From Trichaptum fuscoviolaceum (lineage: Eukaryota; Basidiomycota; Agaricomycetes; Hymenochaetales; Trichaptaceae): a DNA stretch of 64,000 nucleotides. The stretch is from contig CAJSYZ010000012.1 in NCBI GenBank assembly GCA_910574455.1, positions 551,317 to 615,316 on the forward strand, given 5' to 3'. Under the pieces are notes generated by a model. That model was not told where the DNA came from and searched no databases. It saw only the letters and a program-made list of their open reading frames with translations. The position numbers were made by a program, and so were the translations under genes. Shown in pieces: positions 48,068 through 57,427 of the stretch; position 1 is the first letter of the stretch; every line of letters starts with the position of its first letter.

Positions 48068-48836
48068 TCACAGACGACGACCACGGCGACCGCCCTGAAA
48101 CACAAAGACAGGAAAATCAATATCTATTGGAAGAAGAGAAGTATAACAACGCACCTTGCGCCTGGTAGAGTCAGTCGGGACAGGGGTCACATCTTCAATG
48201 CGTCCAATGCGCATACCTGCACGGGCGAGAGCACGGAGAGCGCTCTGTGCACCGGGGCCTGGAGTCTTGGTACCAGTTCCACCGGTTGCGCGGAGCTTGA
48301 TATGTAGAGCTGAGATTCCGACTTCACGGCAACGCGCAGCGACATCCTGGGCAGCCAACATGGCGGCGTAGGGGGAAGACTCGTCACGGTCAGCCTTCAC
48401 TTTCATGCCGCCTGTATTACAATTTCATTATAATTCTTTATCAGAAGAGGAATGGACCTGAAAGGTGAAGAAACGCACCGGTGACCCGCGAGATGGTCTC
48501 CTTGCCTGAGAGATCCGTTACATGGACGAAGGTGTCGTTGAAGGATGCGTAGATGTGCGCAACGCCGAACACGAGCTCGCCCTCCGCAACCTGCGGACCA
48601 AGCTGCACAGTCGTCTCTTCCTTCGGTGCCTTTCCTTTCTTCGGCGGCTGGTGAATGCAAGTCAAAGAGAACGTCAGCACCATATTACAGAGCAGTAAAA
48701 ATCTGCGTCCGAGCGTCTGAGCGACATCCAAAAGTTCCACAACCCATCCACCACGTCACAAAACTCCCCTTCATCCCAAGCTTCCAAACCCTCAAGAATC
48801 ATATCTCAGAGGCCAAATGAAATCGATACGAACCAT
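48068..48836 (-). CDS. RPS14: 40S ribosomal protein uS11 (S14)
   Basis: Four exons: 48836-48834 (the ATG alone), 48647-48479, 48411-48155 and 48094-48068. The joined protein (about 151 residues) reads [96 protein letters not shown] and ends GGRRGRRL. These are hallmarks of eukaryotic uS11, a protein of the small-subunit platform that contacts 18S rRNA near the mRNA exit. Length is as expected. The first intron splits directly after the start codon, a feature often seen in fungal ribosomal-protein genes. A CT-rich upstream region is consistent with a strong promoter. Usable as a phylogenetic marker for this genome. Confidence 0.95.
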
Positions 48837-49905
48837 TTTGATACAGTCTTGAGGTGGGTTTTGAGGAGGAGGGCGGGTGTGTGTTGTTGGTGGTGTGCCA
48901 CAATCTTACGGACGAATAATAGGAGAACCCTGAAATGGCAAGCATGTACAAACATACTACATATAATTAAAATCAAAATCAAAGGACAGCCCTTCCCCAG
49001 CACAGCGCGCATCATCCGCTAAACTTCGCTTTTCGAATGACAGACAGTACCCAACTTTCTATACCTTCTTTACAATTGACATGGTCTAAAAAGTTCTGAC
49101 CTCATCGAAAGCAGCGTTCCGTCATTACACCGGCAGTTGGTCTTTCCGCACTCAGGCTGGCAGTACCGAAGGATGGACATCAGGTCAACTTACTATTCAC
49201 TATGTAGTCGCCCTCAATCTCTTTGAACGAGGAATCTGCTAGGTGACCTGCAAAGCAAGGTACCGAGAAGAACTGCACACAATCGAGCGCCCGACATGTC
49301 TAGTACTTGCCTTCTTTGGCCTATTCCGACCTCAGCATACATAAAAAGCTGCACTCCGAAACAGATTTTCAATGAAAGCTTGTTTTAGTTCAGAAAACAA
49401 TTACACAGGCTTCAAACATAGTCGACTACCGTTGGTATATCTCTTACTTTTTATCCCAAGGGATCCCTGCTGGCTCTGGAGATCCTGTGACCAAACCGAT
49501 CTGTGCTCTGCAGGCAGAGGCATCTTCTCAGGCCAAAGCACTGGCAGATCCGCCGCGCCCATCGGTGGTAATTCACCTATGTGGAGTACGACAACATTAA
49601 CGTTCTACTTTTGTGTGTCATCCAGGACAAGGCTGTTAACCTGATCTGATTTTGTCTCTGTGGCGCATGCTCATTGTATAATGTTGTATAATTGAATACT
49701 AGGCACTGTTACACTACGCTCCCGTTCCGGATAGGAAGCTGTGATGCGAGTCGTGCGATACACACAGCCTTGGTTGTCAAGGATAAGGATCTACGCTAGT
49801 ACATAAGCGCCCCTCTTCCTGCGTATCCACTGCTACCACTCAAACATTGCGCTCGAGGGCATACCCTACATCTCCTCCATCTATAGATTGCTCGTCAGAC
49901 TGGGG
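48837..49905. other. ribosomal-gene promoter side and spacer
   Basis: No gene is seen. Open stretches at 49,372-49,644 have no support. Confidence 0.45.
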
Positions 49906-52400
49906 ATGTACTCAACACTGCGGCACACAATTATGCTGAAGAAGGGTATAATTGATGAGGAGTTGAAGGCATTCATCACGGAATAGGCGGAAATATTACG
50001 AGGGTCTTGTGATGCGCTTGCAATTGCCTTGTAAGTAGTTCATAAGCCTTATGTAGCCTTACAATGAAAATTTCTCTTATAACGACACTCGGCCATATTG
50101 TAAGGTGTGCGTAAGGTCATTGTAATTGTCTGTAATGTCTTATGTGACGTATGACACATGGCACTACGAGTATCAGTATCAGTCTATAGCGGGCCTCAAT
50201 TATATTTATATAATAATCAAATAAAATTTTCAGTTGAATAGCAAATATGTACGTAGTACATGGCAAAGCTACAGGAAGACTACGATAAAAATTTTGCCCG
50301 CGCATTCAGCATGCACTGCAGACATCAAAGTACCCTTCCAGCCCCTTTGCCACACCCTCCTCCTCCCCAAATGCCCTGAGCCATTGTACATCCCTCTTTT
50401 CATTGTTGCTAATGTGAAACAAATTTGTTAACACCACACACCTTGTGAGAGTTGCTTTGAGAGAATATATAGCCCGACTTAAAGACAACCAGAATGAGAC
50501 CTCCAGACAGCATATAGTCACCACAGCACCAGATGAAACATAGAGACAGTGAGACAGATTGTTCAGAGACATTTCAGAATCAAGTCAGACATCAGCATAA
50601 GCATAGGGAGCAGGAAGACGACAGTCAAGTCCTAGCCTGAGGGAGAGAGACAGAGACAGAGGCAGAGTGTCGGGGGAGAAAAGCGACGCGCTATGGTTGC
50701 AGCTGTATTTAACGTTATTTTCACATGCGACACTTCCGGTGATCTGAATAGCCCGTCACGCCGGTCTTGCAGGCTCCTTAAAATGTACTGAAATATATTA
50801 TTCTGACCTTTCAATTACTATAAAGGCATATACGAAGCTTATAATCAACCATAATGATTCTCGCAAGATTACAAGGGGGCTACAATGTCTTTACAAGGCA
50901 CCATAAGCCTTTTGAATTCCGTAAGGTGTCCGTAAGATTTCCGCCAGTTCGGTGATGTTGTCTGGTCGAGTATTTCCTCAGAAGTCTTATTACCTTGCAG
51001 ACGAACTGGTGAGCATCATGATAAATCCAAAACAGCACTGTAAATAAACTCATATCCTTGACACATAGCTCTATGAATGGGAGAAATATGATGATTTCTT
51101 GTTTCAAGTGTTGTACAAGACTGGCAAATCCATCACCAAGCCTGGCCGTGACTATGGCGATGTTGTACACTATCCCCCCTTTTCATTACAAATGCGTGAA
51201 GAGGGTACGGTGGAAGAAATGCTCTTGGTTTGTAATGGATGCCATATGATATTTCCTAATATTGATGTCCTGTCTTTCAGAATAAAAAAACATAACTTTA
51301 ACGATCCGGAAAAACATCATAAGATAATAAGCAAGCTACTTGAAGAGAAGCAAGCGCTAATGAAGACATCATATACAGCAATCAAATCCTATCAAGATGA
51401 ATTTCGTAAACTTGATTCATCCTTCGACCTTTTTAAACAGGGCAGCAAGAAGGCACATTTACGTATAAACATAAAGAACTTACATATTCTTCTCGATGCA
51501 ACAGATAATGCAGTAGAATATGAGCGAATCTTGAAGTTAAAGCAACTTCTTGACGCACACAAGGGCAATGACAGAATCCGGGATGCATTGTGAGCTAGTC
51601 CATTTGCTGTCTATCTATCTCGTTGACACATATTCACACATTGTACACGTCCATAGCCGTGATGTGCATGAGCACCTAGGGAGCCTAACAGAGTGTCTCT
51701 CTGGCAGTCAAGTTCAATTTATGCTCGAAAAAGTGATAGACAGATTGCTTCCATCGCGCACCAGACCCTTTTATGCTACTGCCAAAAGTCTGGCCAATAC
51801 ACACATGAAGCATACCGTGGACAAGATACTCCGCTTGATAGATGGAATGGAGGAGGAGATTGCAGCGTGCTTAGCGTTACATGCGCCTGAACTTGTCCAA
51901 GCCGACGATCCTAACGACATCAATGAAGCCGGTCCCCAACAGCCATTACTTGCTGATGACCCTATCACAGAGCATCAACAGGACAATACTAGTACGTATG
52001 GGCCAGAAGAACACCATGTCGTCCAGGGAGAAAATACCACCGCTGTGGAATCGACTGCACTTTCCAAATCTCTTCGACAAATCGCTTTGGACCTCTTGAC
52101 ACCCTACACCTTCTTCATCACACCATTGTTGATTGGATTTCTAATCTGGAAGGCATAGGCTACGAAGCATTCGCAACCGGTGGAAAATACTTTGGATTGG
52201 ATAATAAGCATTGTTTTTGTTTCCGTGTATGTCTCATCAGTTGTTCGCCATCATTCATACACTAATGCCACTCGCCTTCCAGATTCGCCTGTATCAAGCC
52301 TTTAAAGGAGCATCCAAGGTGTAGGTGGCTCTTCGAAGGAGTGTTTCAGAGGAATAGGAACACGCGAACTCCACGGGCGGACGCAGCTAATCTGGCGTAG
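49906..52400 (+). pseudogene. LDWII membrane-protein family, member D (disrupted)
   Basis: A fourth member, broken twice. The first exon (from an ATG near 49,906, frame open further upstream) reads HTIMLKKGIIDEELKA. It is interrupted by a 984 bp element at 49,974-50,957 and resumes in the same frame as SGRVFPQKSYYLADEL up to a GTGAGC donor near 51,010. Later exons (51,063-51,592; 51,652-52,230; last from 52,282) carry KISKLL-type helical sequence (HKIISKLLEEKQALMKTS), VDKILRLIDGMEEEIAACL and the module IALDLLTPYTFFITPLLIGF. The expected WKAYA reads WKA-stop-A: the Tyr codon is TAG at 52,156-52,158. The frame then continues with VENTLDWIISIVFVSV and, after the conserved phase-2 intron, CIKPLKEHPRCRWLFEGVFQ to TAG at 52,398. 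The N-terminal part differs from members A-C. Confidence 0.72.
49974..50957. mobile_element. 984 bp non-autonomous element, copy 1, inserted in an exon
   Basis: The left end is CATCACGGAATAGGCGGAAA and the right end read on the other strand is CATCACCGAACTGGCGGAAA. Both are followed by TATTACG / TCTTACG. The element is flanked by TT on both sides (49,972-49,973 and 50,958-50,959). Removing it together with one TT restores a continuous coding frame in member D, which fixes its limits exactly. Sub-terminal regions hold many short GTAAG / CTTAC motifs (for example CCTTACGGAATTC). A short open frame with a hydrophobic run (YVSSGAVVTICCLEVSFWLS) is conserved in copy 2 but is no recognisable transposase. 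Confidence 0.82.
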
Positions 52401-53115
52401 CAAACGGTAAGTAGCTTTACTTCCTCTTGACTGGTATCCGAGTCGCACTCATTTGGAATATCTGTATAATAGAGCCTGTATGAGTGGTTCCACGCTTATC
52501 ACGCTGTGTACAACTAGCAGTTGAATGACTCGGAGATTTCTGAGATACCTTGTGTATTTGTACTACTAAGTCGATTGTCTCATTTCTGTCCTCTCAACAA
52601 GCTTTAGAGATGGATTTTCCGTTGCTACCAAAGAGGATCAGTTCCTGATGCTGAGCCCAGGAGTTGAGGTTCATTGGCTAGATGTGCGCCCTCCGGCGGA
52701 GTTGTACGGCCCCTACGCTTATGTTGAAAAGTCGCAAAAACTCCGAGTCCGTGTCAGATGCTCGAAATGGAAGTCACTGTCACACTGCAGTGCCAGTGGC
52801 ACCTTAGGCAACGGATTTCAGGGTCCAATAGGGCCTCTTAGGGGTAGTTCTTTTTGCAAAAGAATAGACCTAACCATATGAAAGCTCCCGATGTTCGTCC
52901 CCCTATTTACCCAAAGAAGTTCGTGAGACTTTGGTAGAATCCCAAAACATTCACGATGTTCGGCATTCAAGTTGCCGATGTTTGCGAGACCTTCGTGAAC
53001 ATCCGAAGCCACACGATCTTCGGGTAACATGGTACAAAATATGTAGCATATATGCACAAAATAAATACACTAACAAGAACATTAAAAATGGTAGCTAAAT
53101 GCTATATTTTATGAG

Positions 53116-53457
53116 AAGAACATCTGCAGAACATCTGCAGAACATCTGCAGAACATCTGCGAATATCTGCAGAACATCTGCAGAACATCTGCAGAATATC
53201 TGCGAATATCTGCAAAACATCTGCGAACATCTGCAGAACATCTGCAGAACATCTGTAGAACATCTGCAAATATCTGCAGAACATCTGCAGAACATCTGCG
53301 AATATCTGCAGAACATCTGCAAATATCTGCAGAACATCTGCAGAACATCTGCAAATATCTGCAGAACATCTGCAGAACATCTGCAAATATCTGCAGAACA
53401 TCTGCAGAACATCTACAGAACATCTGCGAATATCTGCGAGAATATCTGCAGAACATC
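53116..53457. repeat. 11-bp minisatellite, unit GAACATCTGCA, ~31 copies
   Basis: Head-to-tail units GAACATCTGCA with variants GAATATCTGCG, AAATATCTGCA and GAACATCTACA. Eleven is not a multiple of three and the unit has no stop in any frame, so all six frames stay open through the array. The apparent proteins (SAEHLQNICRT and MFCRCSADVLQ types) are artefacts of this. Confidence 0.9.
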
Positions 53458-53585
53458 TTTCAAGTTGCTGATGTTTGCGAGACTTCGTGAACTCCGAAGC
53501 CACACGATCTTCGGGTAAATGCACAAAATTAATACACTCACAACTTACATTTAAAATGGTAAATAAATGCTATATTTTATGAGAA

Positions 53586-53669
53586 GAACATCTGCAGAAC
53601 ATATGTAAGAGCATCTGCAGAACATCTGTAAGACTATCTGCAGAACATCTGCAGAACATCTGCAGAACA
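53586..53669. repeat. second short array of the same 11-bp unit
   Basis: About seven units, less regular, following a repeated copy of the ATGCTATATTTTATGAGAAG leader that also precedes the first array. Confidence 0.85.
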
Positions 53670-54756
53670 TCTGCGGTGTCCTTTGGGTCCATATCTGGTA
53701 ATTAACGGCACAGGTACAGCAAAAAATCGCAACCTCGGGTTTTGCCTCAGTGGGCCGGCCAATCACAGCACATATAAGTGTATACCGTCCGTTTGCATGA
53801 TCCATTTATCTATCTACCGCATACAACTAACTATTTCTCCCCCCATTGCATTGTCTTATTCTATTCAGACCATAATAAGTGACTACACATATATTACACT
53901 AGTTTTCACATTTAAATGCTCTTGTAATACTCAGAATCTTGAATAGAGGAGGAATGTATGTATGTGAAACAATCTGACTGACTCGGAGTACATAACAGAG
54001 CCTCTCTACCAAAAGCCCCACCCCTCAGTAAGTAGCATAAGAGATATTTATTCAGTTCTTCTCTAACTACCTTACTATGCCCTATGGCATTGTATAAGCT
54101 ACTACCAGGCTTGATATTGAATCAAGTGCTTCAAACAATACTTTCATGTGTACTTCTCGGGCCTGCACCAAAGGCCCGGAGTATCCATTCTTGCAAGCAG
54201 TAGTTTCAAGTATATTACTTACGGAGATTGAATACTGTTTGTTTATCTCTGTGCTTGTACAGCATGACTACCTATATTTTACTAGGGTCCTTGTAAGTGT
54301 ATTTGTTTTATGCATATATACCGTAACACAAAGTTCAATATTTTAGACTTTTTGATTGTTTCCTCTGTAACTCACGAACTAATTGTCGCGTTCAAAGGTT
54401 AAATATATACACGGAAAGGTCTTGATTAGTAGTTTCTGTTGATATAAGTTTCAGATTTTTAAGCAAAGAATTGACGGAGTTGTTGATGTCCGAATGGGAG
54501 TCTCATTGAGACAGTACCGTGACATTCCGATAACTCGGACAAAATCATAATTTATTCATTTCCACTTCAAATCACTTCGGATTTTTTGCAATGGGAAGGG
54601 AGTTATATGTACTTTGTACCAAGACAGTCTGCTACCTTACTGTCGAAATAGTGTGGCTTTGGATGTTTGCGGCAACTTGCCGAAGGTCTTGGACAGTCTC
54701 ATGATCTTCTCCGGTGTATACACGGACATCGGCAATGCCGAAAATCGCTGTTATTC

Positions 54757-54982
54757 GCAGATGTTCTGCAGATATTCGCAGATGTTCTGCAGATGTTCTG
54801 CAGATATTCGCAGATGTTCTGCAGATATTTGCAGATGTTCTACAGATGTTCTGCAGATGTTCTGCAGATGTTCGCAGATGTTTTGCAGATATTCGCAGAT
54901 GTTCGCAGATATTCTGCAGATGTTCTGCAGATATTTGCAGATGTTCTGCAGATATTTGCAGATGTTCTACAGATGTTCTTCT
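54757..54982. repeat. third array of the 11-bp unit, opposite orientation
   Basis: About 20 units reading GCAGATGTTCT, the reverse complement of the unit in the left arm, followed directly by the right arm of the palindrome. Confidence 0.88.
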
Positions 54983-55329
54983 CATAGAATATAGCATTTA
55001 GCTACCATTTTTAATGTTCTTGTTAGTGTATTTATTTTGTGCATATATACTACATATTTTGTACCATGTTACCCGAAGATCGTGTGGCTTCGGATGTTCA
55101 CGAAGGTCTTGCGAACATCGGCAACTTGAATGCCGAACATCGTGAATGTTTTGGGATTCTACCGAAGTCTCACGAACTTCTTTGGGTAAATAGGGGGACG
55201 AACATCGGGAGCTTTCATATGGTTAGGTCTATTCTTTTGCAAAAAGAACTACCCCTAAGAGGCCCTATTGGACCCTGAAATCCGTTGCCTAAGGTGGCCA
55301 GTGGCATGATCATTCACACCGTGACATTA

Positions 55330-55621
55330 GAGCATATTTAGACGTGTGTAAAGTACTTTACACACGACTTTTCACTTGACTTTACACAAGCTCAATTTGG
55401 TTTGGTAACATGCGTATTTGGTTTCGCGAGTGCAAGCGATGTCCCGGAGGGAGTCGGTGACAACACCCGGCCCCTCCGTAACCTCACTTACCAACTATGG
55501 TTATCGGTTACGAGTTTTTTCCTTAGTGCCTCCGGCAAATTAGCATTTTGATGTGTAAAGTCGTGTGAAAGTCAAGTGAAAAGTCGTGTGTAAAGTACTT
55601 TACACACGTCTAAATATGCTC
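55330..55621. mobile_element. 292 bp MITE, TA target duplication
   Basis: Starts GAGCATATTTAGACGTGTGT and ends with its reverse complement; the arms match for about 55 bases (through GACTTTTCACTTGACTTT). TA lies directly outside both ends (55,328-55,329 and 55,622-55,623). Within each arm GTGTAAAGTACTTTACAC is itself a perfect palindrome. There is no ORF. The TA flank fits a Tc1/mariner-type element, but the termini differ from those of the 14.5 kb MITE. Confidence 0.8.
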
Positions 55622-55788
55622 TATTCAACTTGAAGTTGGCGTCGTCCCAACGCGTCTTCAATCGGACCTGACGTCGTCAACCATGGGTCTTCTACCTATA
55701 TTCAAGAGCTTACCAGACTTGTTTAGCATTATCTTCGTGTCCTCACCATCTATCGAACCATCAAATTATTGCAACATTTCAAGAGCTA

Positions 55789-56750
55789 CATCACCGAACC
55801 GGCGGAAATCTTACGGACACCTTACGGAATTCATAAGGCTTATGGAGCCTTGTAAGGACTCTGTAACCGGTTTGTAATATTGCGAGAATCATTATGGTTG
55901 ATTATGAGTTTTGTATAAGCCTTTATGGTAATTAGAAGGTCAGAATAATATATTACGGTACATTTTAAGGAACCTGCATGACCGGCTTGACAGGCTATTC
56001 AGATCACCGGAAGTGTTGCATGTGAAAATAACGTTAAATACAGCTGCAACCCCGGCGCGTCGCTTTTCTCCCCCAACACTCTGCCTCTGTCTCTGTCACA
56101 CTCCCTCAGGCTAGGACTTGTCTGTCGTCTTCCTGCTCCCTACACTTATGTTGATGTCTGACTTAATTCTGAAAATGTCTCTGAACAATCTGTCTCACTG
56201 TCTCTATGTTTCATCTGGTGCTTTAGTGACTATATGCTGTCTGGAGGTCTCATTCTGGTTGTCTTTAAGTCGGGCTATTCTCTCAAAGCAACTCTCCCAA
56301 GGTGTGTGGTGTTAACAAACTTATTTCACATTAGCAACAATGAAAAGAGGGATGCACAGTGGCTCGGGGCATTTGGGGAGGAGGAGGGTGTGGCAAAGGG
56401 GTTAGAAGGGTCTGCAGTGCATGCTGAATGTGCCAGCAAATTTTTTGTCGTAGTCTTTCAGTAGCTTTGCCATGTACATAGTACTGTATTTGCTATTGAA
56501 ATGAAAATTGTATTTTATTATTCTATAAATATACTTGAGGCCCACTATGGACTGATACTGATACTAGTAGTGCCATGTGTGTCCCACGTCACGCAACATT
56601 ATGATGTCCTTACACACACCTTACAATATGGCCGAGTGTCGTTATAAGAGAAAATTTCATTGTAAGGCTGCATAAGGCTTATGAACTACATACAAGGCAC
56701 TCGCGAGCGCATCACAACACCCTCATAATATTTCCGCCTATTCCGTGATG
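55789..56750. mobile_element. non-autonomous element, copy 2 (962 bp), inverted relative to copy 1
   Basis: Starts CATCACCGAACCGGCGGAAA and ends TTTCCGCCTATTCCGTGATG, flanked by TA on both sides (55,787-55,788 and 56,751-56,752). It is the reverse complement of copy 1 throughout, with scattered differences. Together the copies flank about 4.8 kb that includes most of member D and the palindrome. The 2-bp flanks (TT at copy 1, TA here) are the only visible target duplication. Confidence 0.82.
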
Positions 56751-57427
56751 TAGAGAAGTGGGTGAGCGAACTCGCACGCGCATGTCAATCATTCATGGCA
56801 AGGTGTTAGGGTGAAGGATATTGGTGGACTGTCAACCTCTCATATTCTGTATGTCTTTCGACATCTCTGACAGCTGATGTGATGCTTTTGGCCCAAGGCT
56901 ATTCATTTCTATTCTCAAAGACTATGGCTGGTTCAAGACAACAACTCGAATGTTGCAATGTTGCGAGGAAGCTTCTCAACTATGGAACTCTCGTTTCTCA
57001 TCCTTGGCTCTGACGACTGACCTTCCTGAAATCTGGAGTCACTGGCTTAGTTGTGGATTTACTGTGATCGACGTGGCGATTTTCGATTGCAAAGCTATTC
57101 TTTTGGGAAAGAGCCCTTCAAGCTCTTCAAGCCTATTATTACCTTGACCTATATTCCCATCGGCCTAATGCACGTCCTGCGCACGTTGAAGGCCAGATAC
57201 GTCGCGCAACGCGCCCGTCAAACGACATCCTGCCCTCAGCTCTCTACGCCCACCTTCCCCGCTCATTCTTATTAAGACCCATCAGCGCTGATGCATGGCT
57301 GTCCCGGCGACACCGACTTCCTTCTCTCTTCTTTTCTACTCGTCGTTTCTCTCTTTCTTCCTCTCGCGACGCCCCCTTCCTTCCCACTTCATCCACTGGT
57401 CAGCCAAGCCGTGGCTAGGTGTAGAGA
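56751..57427. other. intergenic; promoter side of the next gene
   Basis: An open stretch at 56,950-57,147 (SQLWNSRFSSLALTTDLPEI) has no support beyond length. The 150 bases before 57,428 are very CT-rich. Confidence 0.45.

Larger units (their letters stand above)
52791..55306. repeat. 2.5 kb palindrome with >300 bp inverted arms
   Basis: The left arm starts TGCCAGTGGCACCTTAGGCA and is matched in reverse complement by the right arm, which ends TTGCCTAAGGTGGCCAGTGG. The arms run about 325 bp (to about 53,115 and from about 54,983) with very few differences. They continue inward into 11-bp minisatellites, with a spacer of about 1.1 kb. A third, degenerate copy of the arm's inner part lies at about 53,460-53,585, and a fourth at about 54,650-54,755. 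The arm's open frame (LPKSHELLWVNRGTNIGSF) is present twice but has no recognised domain. The structure resembles a large foldback transposon. Confidence 0.8.

Noticed and set aside
50306..50572. Short frame conserved in both copies of the 970 bp element, as a possible transposase
   Set aside because: Under 90 residues, ends differ between copies, no catalytic DDE/DDD motif; conservation follows from the copies being recent duplicates.
53095..53524. Long open frames in all six frames encoding Cys/Ser-rich or His/Asn-rich repeats
   Set aside because: They come from the 11-bp minisatellite, which has no stop in any frame; there is no start context, no conservation of one frame and no domain.
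54614..55001. Apparent 100-126 residue proteins on both strands
   Set aside because: Same minisatellite in reverse orientation; frames are a by-product of the repeat.
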